From Cannabis sativa (lineage: Eukaryota; Streptophyta; Magnoliopsida; Rosales; Cannabaceae): a stretch of DNA of 64,000 nt. Below are positions 1-11,463 of this stretch, in pieces. Made by a program: the position numbers and the translations under genes. The notes below the pieces were generated by a model. That model worked only from the letters and a program-made list of their open reading frames with translations. It was not told where the DNA came from and ran no database searches. Numbering within the stretch: the first letter of the stretch is position 1; every line of letters begins with the position of its first letter. Where the stretch lies: contig NC_083604.1 in the NCBI RefSeq assembly GCF_029168945.1, forward strand, positions 67,844,211 to 67,908,210, written 5' to 3'.

Positions 1-2136
1 CCTTAAGTTATATAGTGTATATATTTGTTTAATTCCGCATTTTATATACACATACATATATTTTATATTATACATATAATTGTCTAACACCTCTAGCTCA
101 TTTTTTACAGTCAGGAAAAGTTCATGTAAGGTCAGAGTATCTCTCTCTAATTTTTCTCTTTAGAATTTTGGGCCCCACACTTAGCCAATCTTTTTTATTC
201 TCGTGAGAAATAAAAACTCGAAGTAGACGTAGCTCCATTACCGTCGCGTTGAGAGAGTGAACTACTATAAATTGGTTGTGTCTCTCTTACTAGCTTATAG
301 TTAACTCTCAATACATTCTCGGCAATCTAGCGAGCTGGCCTGACCAGATATCTGTGTCTAGATTTCTGCGGTAACAATTAGTAAATAAGATTGTATTGAA
401 ATGATCAGTTTTATTTAGGGCATAAAACTTTTACAAAACTATACCTTGTTTAAAGGTTGTTGTTTCGGAACTAGCAGAAGCAATGGGAGTTTGTGAGGCG
501 CTCATTTAGATTAATTAGGATCATCAATGATAAATAGCGATTCTTGAGATAGATTGATTATGCATTGTGTAAGCTTTAAGATGTTTTGTTTCTATGATTT
601 CCCTGCTTGGTTGTTTTGTCATGTTATTTAAGATTTCTTAAGATAAATTGTTTATGCAATGTGCAAGCTTTAAGATAAGTTCTGTTTCTATGATTTCCAT
701 GTTTGTTGATGTCATTTAGTATTCTAAACTTTTGCTTGTTGATTTGAGAAGTTTTTCTGTTTTATTTGTTAAAAGATCAGTTAATATAGTGGCTCATAAT
801 TTTACTAGAGTAATCTCTATTTTATATTCTCACCGTCTTTTCACTTTGAAATATATTTTAACTGATTTGCTAGCTTGTTTAGTAACTGAAATTAACAATT
901 AATTAAATAAATATTTCCATTAAAAAAACAAAATAGGGTCAGAGTGAAATAAAATACAATTAAAAATCAAAGAATCAAGCAGAAGTATTTTATCAAATAT
1001 AAATTGTCAAAAATAAAATTTACAGTTTTCCTGATTATTTACTGGAACATTTCTCCATAGAGGAGAAAAAAAGTAGTGCTTGTTAATGTTAAGTAGCTCA
1101 CCGACCACGCCACTAGAAACAAGGGCGGTTACCCTCTCTCTTATATATATATATATGGAGGTGCTACAGTTGACTAGTGGCGCACCACGGTAGCTTCCAC
1201 TACAAGACACCACGCAATAAGGAAAACTACAAAACTAGAGATCTAAAAGTAAAAGGCATGACTACTGAGCCAATGGCATTAACATTCAAGCCCACGCTTG
1301 TCCACTGCAGCCCCACTCTACCATCGCTGCACCCTCCTTTATTTGCCTTTTTTATTTAGTTTTGTCTAAACTAAACTATACACACTTAAAATCTTACATT
1401 TTATGCCCTTTTTTCTCAGCATGTATAAATTATAAATACATTCCTGACAAAGAAATACATATATATTATATTATTAATTTATATATTTTGTTGCATGCAG
1501 TTCAACAACACCTCATATGGTCCACGAGGCAGGAGTTTTATGCTTTTGGTATACATGAACAGTACACATATATTGTATATGAATATACAATAATTTATAA
1601 TGGATAGATGACGATGGTCAGCGTTGACACATACATGGAATGGAACCATTAATATAAACCAGATTACATGGGTTGGGGTTAGTACTATATGTACTTTTTA
1701 ATTAATTAATTATTATTTGAATTAGCTATGTATATTATAGTTAGGCACTTGGGTGTTCTGCTAGATTCTTTTTACTTGTAATAATTTTGTATCAGCTTTG
1801 ATTTTTGTATTCAACATATATATAGTAAAATTAATTCAGTATGTTATATGTAAATATTGCAACTTCACAAGAAAAACTATAAAAACTTGACTATTCACCG
1901 TATGCTATGGAAAGAACTCACATCATATCTAATTTTATCATCGGGACAATATTTGTGTCACCTTTTAAAATGTGAAATTTTAATGTATGCTTTTATGTAT
2001 ATTATTTTCCATTTGATTGTAGCAGTAATACTGTAATATATAAACACTTATTTTATGAAAACTATATAAGTTCAAAAGATAAATTTTGGTGTGGACTGGT
2101 GATGATACAAGCTTGTATTCTTATTAGTTGAAATTA
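1..2136. other. AT-rich intergenic DNA, no gene recognised
   Basis: No reading frame here resembles a protein I recognise. A TATA-like TATAAATT at 266-273 follows a GA-rich tract and precedes a CT-rich stretch, so positions 180-380 could be an old promoter or a decayed LTR, but no second copy or coding region supports either. A short TA dinucleotide run lies at 1140-1155. The segment is the left flank of the large nested retrotransposon and ends with its target duplication. Confidence 0.5.
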
Positions 2137-2141
2137 CATAT

Positions 2142-2418
2142 TGTCAAGACAGTTGGTTATAACTGTTTCGGTTATAACTGTTTCGGTTATTTGTTATTGT
2201 TGTTGGCTTTTATGTTTTCCAACTACCTTCGCCTTTACTTGTATATAAACTCTTGTAGCTCTCTCGTTCAAAGTAATGCAATAGCAATCTTTCTCAGCTT
2301 CTTCTTCTTCTCTTTTCTCTCTTATTTCAGCTCAATTATTTCTCTCTTACTTTCATCTTTTCTTTCTTGTTTCTTTAGTGTTCTTCAACAATGGCTAGAA
2401 GGAGTTCTAACCTTAACA
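2142..2418 (+). repeat. 5' LTR of Copia-A
   Basis: Begins TGTCAAGACAG and ends CCTTAACA. It matches 24020-24297 over its full length with about 12 substitutions and one 1-bp indel. Near the start it has a repeated 15-bp unit (ATAACTGTTTCGGTT twice). A possible TATA (TATATAAA near 2240) lies upstream of a CT-rich tract. An ATG at 2391 lies inside the LTR in the gag frame. Confidence 0.95.
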
Positions 2419-3307
2419 TGGTATCAGAGCCTTGGCCACCATTGGTGGCTAATATGGCTAATATTGGAACAGCCAACTCGAGCTCAACAAATCTTGGTGT
2501 TCCTCCTGGGTTTTCTGCTGCAGATCGAAACAGAACAAAAATTTATGATACTTCACCAGTTCATTTCAATCACACTTTGTCTATCAGATTGAATGATCAC
2601 AACTTCCTGTTATTGAAGCAACATGTGTTGGCTGCCATTCGTGGAAACAGACTTCTGAAGTTCATCCAAGACGGTGCACCACCGCCTCAATATCTCAGTG
2701 ATGCAGATCAGGCTGCACAGATCTGGAATCCTAAATTTGTGGAGTGGGAGGATCAAGATCAATCGCTTGTTTCATGGCTACTCTCCTCCATGACTAAGAG
2801 TCTGCTAACGCGAATGGTAGGATGTACTACTGCAAGACAGATATGGAGTGCCTTGGAGAAACATTTCACATTGCAAGTATCATAAAAGATCTTAGAATTT
2901 AGGACTAAGCTCTAGAATCTCAAGAAAGGCTCATAGTCTCTCAATGATTACCTGCTTAAAGTGAAACAACATGTTGATCTTCTTGCTTCAGTTGGGGAGG
3001 TTCTTTCAGCTCGAGATCACATAGCTGCAATAATCAAGGGGTTGCCAAGTGAATATGATACGTTCATTATCTCCTCGAATACCAGAATTGAAGGCTATTC
3101 AGTTGCAGAAATTGAAGCCTTATTACTTGCCTCTCAATCGAGGATCGAGAAGACAGATCAAGAAGTTGATATGAATGTGAATCTTGCAGCTACTAACACT
3201 AATTTGGAAAATCAACTCTCCTATGAAGCTTTTCTTGCACATTACAATCGAAATTTTAGAGGTTCAAATACTTCTCGAGGTCAGTTTCCTTTTAATCCTC
3301 CTCTATA
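2391..3307 (+). pseudogene. Copia-A gag, 5' part, broken
   Basis: This encodes the capsid precursor of Copia-A, in the UBN2 / retrotran_gag_2 class, with recognisable blocks such as LNDHNFLLLKQHVLAA and a tryptophan-rich segment around EDQDQSLVSWLLSSM. Translation can start at ATG 2391 inside the LTR or at ATG 2418-2420, which spans the LTR/primer-site junction. The frame is stopped by TAA at 2883-2885 and two further in-frame stops before about 2950. It then stays open in the same frame until the Copia-B insertion at 3308. The C-terminal part, including the zinc knuckle, resumes near 20395. It cannot make a full Gag. Confidence 0.88.
2419..2431 (+). other. Primer-binding site of Copia-A (initiator Met tRNA type)
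   Basis: TGGTATCAGAGCC directly abuts the LTR end. This is the standard plant copia primer site, complementary to the 3' end of initiator methionine tRNA, where minus-strand cDNA synthesis starts. It lies inside the open gag frame. Confidence 0.93.
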
Positions 3308-3688
3308 TGTTGGGTTTTATGCCCTAAATAAAACTCTTTACAATCTGATTAGTTATCAATGTAAGAAATTTGAAGTGATTGATGTTTGCATGAATTTTAC
3401 ATGCTAATGGTTTAATATGTTTATTACATTCATACACACAAAATCAGTTAAATCCAGATCATATGTTTATTCACAATTACAGTATCGTCAACACAGTGGA
3501 ATGTGATTGTGATCATATGAATCAAAAGTTTTGGTCCCTGTTTCATCAGTGTTATTGGATTTACACTAATGTGATAATCAGCGATGATGTGTACTTACAC
3601 TTGGAGTAAGTGTTATGTTCTTTCCAGGACATTAGTAAAGTATACTAGTTTCGAATGTATGGAGTATACATTGGACTGAACCGATATT
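3308..3688 (+). repeat. 5' LTR of Copia-B, first piece
   Basis: Matches 18488-18868 with about four differences. It is cut after ATATT (3684-3688), which is the left target duplication of the Athila-like element. The LTR resumes at 9928. Confidence 0.95.
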
Positions 3689-4911
3689 TGTTAGGCTAAA
3701 ATTAGTCTAAGTTTCGGGTCGTATTTTCAGTTAGTTTTCACTCTTTGTTTCTAGTTTTAGGGCTATTTTACGCTTGATTCTTTTGTTTCAGGTCCTTGGG
3801 TGTTTAAAGAAAGTATGTACAAGAATTGAGGAAAAGTGGTGAAAGAATCGAGAAGAAAAACCAAAGTTTGTGTCGCTGCCTGTTCCAGTCGTGACTGGGA
3901 ACATGCCAGTCGCGACTGGGAACATGCCAGTCGCGACAGGAACTGGCAGAGAGGATCTCGAAGTTTCAAAGTTTAACCCCGTCGCGACGGGGGCTTTGCC
4001 AGTCGCGACGGGGACCCCAGTGACGGGATTTTTGGGCAGTTTCGTAATTTCACGAATTTTAAAGATGAGAATTGGTTTAAATAGTGAGGGTTCGTGAAAA
4101 TTAGGGATTATTCAGAATTGGAACCCTAGAAACAAAGGAGGAGGCTAGAAGAGCGGCTTGTGGCGACCCGGATCAATTGCTTCAACTAGTTCTTTCTTTT
4201 CTCTTTAATTTTTCTATGTTCTTTTCTATTTCAATGTTAATTATGGATTTGATTATGGATGTTTTGAACTAAACTCCTATTTAGGGAGAATGATGAATGT
4301 TGTTTAAGTTTTTCCTAGTTAATGAATAATTGCCATTCCTCCATCTTGATTGTGAACACTATTCATATTTGTGTTTAATTTCCATGTGCAAGATTGATCA
4401 CCTTTTACATGTTTTATGATCTCAATTCGAAATCTGAAAAGTGAGAATTGAGAATGCTAAAATTGGATAGTCTAGGTTTTGATGTGAAACGAAAGTATTT
4501 ACATAGCCTTTGTGACATTTAGATTATTGCTTAATGCTGATTTCATGTTAATTTAATTAAGAGATTAATTAGAGAGCATGAGATTTAGAACCTAGAAGAT
4601 CTGAAAAGAGCTAGGTTAATTTATAATCTGTCATTCACTTCAAGAGAAGGATAGCAATTAGACATTAACATTGGTAACTTAACAACAGGATTCGTCTCCT
4701 ATTCTCTCATCTTGATTAATATTCACTTGTTTCTTTAAGTTTCTTGAATTTCTTTCTTCCTTTTTTAATCATAAATACTTTTGATTTGCCAAATAGAATT
4801 ATAAGTATAGTTTAGTAGTAATTAATCCAATTCCCTGTGGTTCGACCTCACTTGCGTGAGTATACTACTTGATTGCGTGCACTTGCGTAGTAATTAATAA
4901 TTTTCGCAACA
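3689..4911 (+). repeat. 5' LTR of the Athila-like element
   Basis: Nearly identical to 8698-9922. Its first third holds a CpG-rich cluster of palindromes (3887-4015). The last 120 bases contain a conserved-looking run around TTCGACCTCACTTGCGTGAG, which is also recognisable, reversed, at the start of the solo LTR at 40663. Confidence 0.95.
3887..4020 (+). repeat. Cluster of GTCGCGAC palindromes in the LTR
   Basis: Four copies of the 8-bp palindrome GTCGCGAC plus one variant (GTCGTGAC) lie within about 130 bases. Several extend to longer perfect palindromes such as CCAGTCGCGACTGG and CCCGTCGCGACGGG. The first two units are also a direct repeat (GGGAACATGCCAGTCG). The cluster is kept in the 3' LTR (about 8896-9030). 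It is very GC- and CpG-rich compared with its AT-rich surroundings. Location in the LTR suggests a protein-binding or methylation target, but no factor can be named. Confidence 0.8.
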
Positions 4912-4917
4912 AGTTTT

Positions 4918-4935
4918 TGGCGCCGTTGCCGGGGA
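4918..4935 (+). other. Primer-binding site of the Athila-like element (Asp tRNA type)
   Basis: TGGCGCCGTTGCCGGGGA lies six bases after the LTR. It is the complement expected for the 3' end of aspartate tRNA, which is used by Athila/Tat-lineage elements and supports the lineage call. Confidence 0.9.
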
Positions 4936-5054
4936 ATTGTATAAAATTAATATTACCCAAAATTATACTAACTTCTACTTTGGTTTATTTTTCTTGCTAA
5001 TTACTAATCTTTTTCTTGCAATATTTTCTTTATCTATTTCAGGAATCCTAGTGT

Positions 5055-7423
5055 ATGCGCCGTCAAGGACAAGCAGTCATATTACCAGTTGATCCTGAAA
5101 TCGAGAAAACTTGTAGGAGAAACCGAAAGAACAAGAGGCAAGAAAGAGTTTCAGCAATTGCTGAAACAACAGAAATCATGGCTGCTAATGTGAATGCGAA
5201 TGTTGTAAATAACGGCAATAATGGTGGTGCCGTGGAAGACCAAGCTAATGGCCGTAGCTTGAGAGATTACATTCTCCCTACTCTGACGGGAGTGCAGTCA
5301 TGTATCAGGCCACCTAAGAAGTGGATGCGAATAACTTTGAGATCAAACCTGCCATACTTCAAATGGTGCAGTCTTCAGTTCAGTTTGGTGGCCTCCCTTC
5401 TGAAGATCCTAATCTGCATCTCTCGAACTTCATGGAACTTTGTGAGACTTTTAAAGTCAATGGAGTTAGTGATGATGCCATTCGTTTGAGACTGTTTCCA
5501 TTCTCACTTAGAGAAAGAGCCAAGAGTTGGTTAATCTCCTTGCCACCAAATTCCATAGCAACATGGACAGACTTAGCAACTAAATTTCTGTCTAAGTTCT
5601 TTCCCCCAGCAAAGTCTGCTAAGCTACGAGGAGAGATCAACAATTTCTGTCAACAAGAGAATGAGTCTCTCTATGAGTCTTGGGAGAGGTTCAAGGACTT
5701 AATCAGAAAGTGTCCTCATCATGGTATTGAGAAGTGGATGCTGGTTCATAATTTCTATAACGGGTTGGTTGGTAACACTAGAACTCTAATAGATGCAGCA
5801 GCTGGCGGAGCCTTTATGAGAAAGAGTGCTAATGAGGTGTATGATCTATTGGAGGAGATGGCTATAAACAACCAGAAGTGGCCAACTAAAAGGAGTCAAT
5901 CTAAGAAGGTAGCTGGTGTGTTAGAGGTTGATGCCATTACAAAGCTGACAGCTCAGGTTGAGGCCCTAACAAAGCTGATCGCAGTGCAAGCCAAACAAGC
6001 TCAAGTGGTTTGTGAGATATGTGGAGTGTCCCCATCACTTTTCCGAGTGTCGCATGTGGATGATTTGCCAATGGATCAAGCAAAAGCCATTGGAAACTAT
6101 TCCCAAAACGGTAATTATGGGCACAACCAACAGTGGGTTCTACCACAGAGAAACCAGCCCCAACAAAACCAACAACAGCTGCAACAACAAAGTTCTAGTG
6201 GAGGCTCCACTATCCAAGCTGATTTATTGCTCCAATTCATGATGGAAACTAGAGCCTCTATTAAAACTCTAGAAACTAAAATGGAACAATTGGCTACTCA
6301 AGTGGAAAAACAAGCTCAAGGAAATTCGCCTAGCACTAATGATGCAAAAGGAAGAGAACAATGTAAAGCAATTTCCTTAAGGAGTGGAAAGAAATATGAT
6401 GGGCCTGAGATGATACAACCAGTGGATGAAGAGATTAAAGATCAAACGGCACCAACTCAAGCATCATCAGATAAGAAGATTACTGATAGTCCAGCACCAC
6501 CACAACAGTCTCCACCAATCAATATTGATCATCATGTGAAAATACCCTATCCTCAAAGACTCCGAAAGACCAATCTAGACAAGCAGTTCACAAAATTTCT
6601 AGAGGTCTTCAAAAGATTACACATCAACATTCCTTTTGCCGAAGCCTTGGAACAAATGCCCCGTTATGTGAAGTTCATGAAGGAGATATTGTCTAAGAAG
6701 AGAAAATTGGAGGACTATGAAACAGTGGCATTAACTGAGGAGTGTAGCGCCATTTTGCAAAAGAAACTACCGCCCAAGCTTAAAGATCCGGGTAGTTTCA
6801 ATATTCCATGCTCTATAGGGGGTTCGGTGGAAACTAAAGCTCTATGTGATCTGGGAGCAAGCATTAATCTAATGCCCTTGTCTGTCTTCAAAAGGCTAGG
6901 ATTGGGAAAAGCAAAGCCCACAACAGTGACTTTACAACTAGCGGATCGTTCTTTGACTCATCCTCGTGGGATAATTGAAGATGTACTGGTGAAGGTTGGT
7001 AAGTTTATCTTCCTTGCTGATTTCCTAATTCTTGATATGGAGGAAGATTCAACTATTCCCATTATTTTGGGAAGACCATTCTTAGCCACAGGCCGAGCAT
7101 TAATAGATGTTCAAAAGGGAGAGTTAAAGTTGAGAGTGCAAGATGAAGAGATCAATTTTAATGTTTTTGCCCCAACCGACATTCCTACCTGTTGCAAGAT
7201 TGAGATGGTGAAGGGTTCTTTTGTTAAAGCTGATAAGAAGAAAGCAAAGCCTAAAGAGCGACTTCGAACGATTCGGCGTCATTGGAAAAGATTGATGTGT
7301 GGTAGTTCTGAAGGTGAGCTTACTCTTGTGCGAAACTCTGAAATCAACACGATTGGTGGTAAATTTTCTTCATTTAGTACGAGGGCTCTTTTGGATGAAA
7401 AGGGTCCGCCCAACCCCTTCTGA
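5055..7423 (+). pseudogene. Athila-like gag-protease polyprotein, one frameshift
   Basis: The frame opens at ATG 5055 (MRRQGQAVILPVDPE...) and runs to RSLRDYILPTLTGVQSC near 5310. A frameshift near 5310-5320 moves it to the frame that stays open to TGA at 7423 (700 codons from GTG 5321). That GTG sits just behind a TAA, so it is a continuation rather than a start. Downstream parts are a retrotrans_gag capsid region (roughly codons 25-160 of the second frame, with [16 protein letters not shown] and [14 protein letters not shown]), a Q-rich segment, then an aspartic protease with DLGAS (Asp near codon 510) and [15 protein letters not shown]-like cluster is split near 6018-6060: C-E-I-C is in this frame and H-H-F-S-E-C in the next, as if by two compensating indels. 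Neither polymerase nor integrase follows. Apart from the one shift the frame is long and clean, consistent with recent selection for Gag function. Confidence 0.9.
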
Positions 7424-8697
7424 TGGGGGTTCAGGTAAGTCCTTATCACCTTGAGTATAATAGCACATTGGGGACAATGTCATATTTAGTTTGGGGGGAG
7501 AGACTTAAAATTTTTAAATTCTGCATTTTAATTATCTGTTTTAGTTTTTTTTGTTTTAGTTAAGGAATGGCAATAAGCTAGAAGATAATTGTGTGCTGCT
7601 GATTAGTGTGATGTGATCTGAAATTGTAAAATAACTGTGTGCTTGATTCTGTTAACTCTTTGGATTAGTTTGGATGCTTAGAAACCTGTGTTTATCTGCA
7701 AATACTCAATCTGTGAAAATTGATATAATTGTTTTACGATGGTTTGTGGTAAGATTGACAGGATAGCTTAGAACTTGCATGTTTATTCTTTTGAGACGAA
7801 ATCCTTGATAGTGTTCAATTGGAATATGACTTAGGCATTTGTTGGATAGTTTGAGCCTTTCAAGCCTACCGTAATAAGATGTATCCCTAGTTAACCTTTT
7901 GAGCCTAAACCTGCTATGTTTTTCACCCATCGATTTAAAAAAAAAAAATTGCAACCACACTATTAATTTTTCTTCACCATTTTATCCATGATATCATAAG
8001 CTACATAATTAGTTTGGGGGAGGATAAACATTTAGTGTGAGGAAATAGTGAGAGGGAGAAAAACTTGTAAGATTGAGAAGAAAAAAAAAATTGTGTAATT
8101 CAATGTCACTGAAAAAAAATGGAATATGATGAAAAAAAAAACACAATAAAAAGTAAAAATATGTGTGAAAAAAAAAAAGAGAAATTTTTTTTCAGTGATG
8201 TTGAAAATAATAGAGATGTCTTCTATCAATCTTGGTAAATTCGGGAATATTATGGGATCTTAGAAAAAAGAAAAGTAAGAAGCTTGTGGGTTCTGTTTGT
8301 GTGCTTATGATATCTTGAGCCAAAATTGTCTTTTGCCTATCTCTCAATATCTGAGCCATATTACCCAAAGCCTTGAAAAGACCTAATGATTCCAAAGAAT
8401 ACTGTCAACATTAGTGGAGAAAGGTAAGCATGCAAGCTTATGAATTATCGGCCGTGAACTCGTTGGAAAGAGTAAAACTTTTATAGCAATGTTTCACATT
8501 TGAATAAATTTTTGCAGTTGTACATAGTGTTATAAATTGAGCATCTGAGTTAATTGTTAGAGTTAGTAGGATCGAAATTCTAGTTTATGCAAGGAAGAAA
8601 ACAGAGCATGAGTCAGCAGCGTAGTGATTATCTGACAGCGTAGTTAGTTTTTTTTTACCTTACTCGGGGGCGAGTAAGAATCTAGTTTGGGGGAATT
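7424..8697 (+). other. Non-coding 3' region of the Athila-like element with polypurine tracts
   Basis: There is no polymerase coding here. The sequence has the usual plant retroelement block in which GGGGACAATGTCAT is followed by a G-rich tract. Three similar tracts occur: AGTTTGGGGGGAG near 7488, TAGTTTGGGGGAGG near 8011, and AGTTTGGGGGAATTT ending at 8697. The last abuts the 3' LTR and is the expected plus-strand primer. Long A runs (7938-8180) make part of it low complexity. A block around GAGCCTTTCAAGCCTACC resembles Athila 3' regions. Confidence 0.75.
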
Positions 8698-9922
8698 TGT
8701 TAGGCTAAAATTAGTCTAAGTTTCGGGTCGTATTTTCAGTTAGTTTTCACTCTTTGTTTCTAGTTTTAGGGCTATTTTACGCTTGATTCTTTTGTTTCAG
8801 GTCCTTGGGTGTTTAAAGAAAGTATGTACAAGAATTGAGGAAAAGTGGTGAAAGAATCGAGAAGAAAAACCAAAGTTTGTGTCGCTGCCTGTTCCAGTCG
8901 TGACTGGGAACATGCCAGTCGCGACTGGGAACATGCCAGTCGCGACGGGAACTGGCAGAGAGGATCTCGAAGTTTCAAAGTTTAACCCCGTCGCGACGGG
9001 GGCTTTGCCAGTCGCGACGGGGACCCCAGTGACGGGATTTTTGGGCAGTTTCGTAATTTCACGAATTTTAAAGATGAGAATTGGTTTAAATAGTGAGGGT
9101 TCGTGAAAATTAGGGATTATTCAGAATTGGAACCCTAGAAACAAAGGAGGAGGCTAGAAGAGCGGCTTGTGGCGACCCGGATCAATTGCTTCAACTAGTT
9201 CTTTCTTTTCTCTTTAATTTTTCTATGTTCTTTTCTATTTCAATGTTAATTATGGATTTGATTATGGATGTTTTGAACTAAACTCCTATTTAGGGAGAAT
9301 GATGAATGTTGTTTAAGTTTTTTCCTAGTTAATGAATAATTGCCATTCCTCCATCTTGATTTTGAACACTATTCATATTTGTGTTTAATTTCCATGTGCA
9401 AGATTGATCACCTTTTACATGTTTTATGATCTCAATTCGAAATCTGAAAAGTGAGAATTGAGAATGCTAAAATTGGATAGTCTAGGTTTTGATGTGAAAC
9501 GAAAGTATTTACATAGCCTTTGTGACATTTAGATAATTGCTTAATGCTGATTTCATGTTAATTTAATTAAGAGATTAATTAGAGAGCATGAGATTTAGAA
9601 CCTAGAAGATCTGAAAAGAGCTAGGTTAATTTATAATCTGTCATTCACTTCAAGAGAAGGATAGCAATTAGACATTAACATTGGTAACTTAACAACAGGA
9701 TTCGTCTCCCTATTCTCTCATCTTGATTAATATTCACTTGTTTCTTTAAGTTTCTTGAATTTCTTTCTTCCTTTTTTAATCATAAATACTTTTGATTTGC
9801 CAAATAGAATTATAAGTATAGTTTAGTAGTAATTAATCCAATTCCCTGTGGTTCGACCTCACTTGCGTGAGTATACTACTTGATTGCGTGCACTTGCGTA
9901 GTAATTAATAATTTTCGCAACA
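8698..9922 (+). repeat. 3' LTR of the Athila-like element
   Basis: Full-length partner of 3689-4911. Visible differences are A/G in a palindrome unit, one extra T in a T run, T/G in CATCTTGATT, T/A near 9535, and one extra C near 9710. It is followed by the ATATT target duplication. Confidence 0.95.
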
Positions 9923-9927
9923 ATATT

Positions 9928-11448
9928 GCAACTAAGTTAAGATATTACAAACTTACCGTTATACATATCTTTCCAAGTCAATATCAGTAGTTGATCTTAA
10001 GATTAAAAGAATCTAAATCCTGATATGCTTAGGCTCAACTCAGGAGTGCTATTCATGTTCTTAGATTTATTAGTTAAGCTTACTTTCGGGTCAGGGTGAT
10101 ACATATATTTCGAGAACATGATAGTATGATTGAGTGGGAGTGCTGAACATAAATATGGAATCTATAGCTTCTACTGGTGTATAGAAGTTAAGTGATGATT
10201 CCCTTCGAGCTTAGCAAATAGAAGTAAATGGATGAGCTCTTGTTTAACTGACTAATTATTAGATCACTAAACACCATTTACAGGTAGCTAAGTGTTTTAA
10301 GGGGCAAAATACATTGAGGGGTGAGAACGGTAAAGAAATCCCATCTCGATGTAGATCATCTATATAGAGGATCTTTAAATCACAATAAGATTATAACAAT
10401 GGTTAAATGAGATAGTATATTGATATCGTGGAACATACAATATGCTCTATATAAGTCTGAGAGTGCAATTCTAAGTTCTAAGAGTGGATTCAACGAAGAA
10501 TTAATAAGTAGGAATTTACTTGGTAAATTTGGTTCACTTATTGGAAGCTCAGCATATAGATCCATGGTCCCCATTCTAGTTGAGAACATTCTGCTTGTAA
10601 GACTCATTAATTGATTCGTGATTGATCAATTATAATTCTAAAGTTAGACTATGTCTAATTTTATGAATTTTCACTAAGCAGGGGTGAAATTGTAAAGAAA
10701 AGAGTTTCTAGGTTTATTTATTTATTAATGGACTTTATATGTCTAATTAATAATTAAATTAAATGACAATATTATTTAATAATCTATTTTAGTTATTAAA
10801 TAATTAGTTTTGGCATTTAAAAGGTTAGAATTGGAAAATTGGCGTTTTTGAGAAAATAGAGATAAAATTTGATAAAACTGCAAAATCAAGTGAGGCCCAT
10901 TACTACACCTTGGCCGGCCACTATATGGAGTTTTTCAAATTAATATTTTCATTATTTTAATGCCAAATAATTCCTAACCTAAACCTAGTAGTTGCCTATA
11001 AATAGAAAGTGATGGCTCAGTCAAATTACACAAGTTTTCACAAGCTTTTCTGACAGAAATTTCTCTCTTCAGAAAAACTGAGCCTTCCCCACTTTCTATA
11101 CCTGGCCGAAATACCTCTCTCTTTTCCCTTCATCTTTTTCGTGACCCTAGTGAAAGAGTAAGTGCCCACACACAGCAAGCAGTAACTCAATCATTGATTG
11201 GAAGACTGTGAAGGATCAAACTTGAAGAAGAAGGACATTCGGGCTCAGATCTTGATTATACTCTGCTACAGAAAGGATTCAAGGGTTAGAGATCTGAGTG
11301 GAAGGAGACATTAATTCCGCTGCATCAATGTAAGGTTTTCTTAACTTTATATGTGTTTAATTTATCGTTTTTAGAAAGTTCATATTTAGGGTGTTTAAAC
11401 AACATACTTGTGAGTAGATCTAAGATCCTGGTAAAATAATTTCCAACA
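9928..11448 (+). repeat. 5' LTR of Copia-B, second piece
   Basis: Continues the interrupted LTR and matches 18869-20389 with about nine differences. A TATA box TATAAATA at 10997-11004 is followed by a transcribed-leader-like CT-rich stretch, so this is the promoter half of the LTR. Short frames on both strands here are repeated in both LTRs and are not genes. Confidence 0.94.
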
Positions 11449-11450
11449 AC

Positions 11451-11463
11451 TGGCCTCAGAGCC
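11451..11463 (+). other. Primer-binding site of Copia-B, variant
   Basis: TGGCCTCAGAGCC starts two bases after the LTR. It differs from the standard copia primer site (TGGTATCAGAGCC) at two positions, so it is either a decayed initiator-Met site or one for another tRNA. Confidence 0.7.

Larger units (their letters stand above)
3689..9922 (+). mobile_element. Athila-like Ty3/gypsy retrotransposon carrying only gag-protease
   Basis: LTRs of 1223 bp (3689-4911) and 1225 bp (8698-9922) begin TGTTAGGC and end CGCAACA. The target duplication ATATT (3684-3688 and 9923-9927) is perfect. The LTRs differ by about three substitutions and two 1-bp indels, so this is the youngest member of the stack. The primer site matches Asp tRNA, as in Athila/Tat elements. 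Only a Gag-protease frame is present (5055-7423, with one frameshift). About 1.3 kb of non-coding DNA with Athila-style GTTTGGGGG tracts follows. Reverse transcriptase, RNase H and integrase are absent, so it must be mobilised in trans. Confidence 0.94.

Noticed and set aside
1..400. Promoter-like segment with TATAAATT and a CT-rich leader, followed by a possible splice donor
   Set aside because: No coding region follows and no second LTR copy exists in the window.
2419..2431. tRNA-like TGGTATCAGAGCC strings
   Set aside because: They are retrotransposon primer sites, not tRNA genes; no cloverleaf surrounds them.
3887..4020. Regularly spaced repeats that might be taken for a CRISPR-like array
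   Set aside because: Units are short palindromes in a plant LTR with no unique spacers or cas genes.
3763..4097. Short frames on both strands with repeated PVATG-like peptides, also at 8772-9106
   Set aside because: They are translations of the GTCGCGAC palindrome array in the Athila-like LTRs.
3689..9922. Possible endogenous virus (gag-protease with LTRs)
   Set aside because: Gag type, Asp-tRNA primer site and LTR ends place it with Athila-like retrotransposons; no envelope or movement protein is present.
10380..10614. Overlapping short frames on both strands, repeated at 19321-19555
   Set aside because: They are identical because they lie in the two LTRs of Copia-B; nothing suggests a protein.
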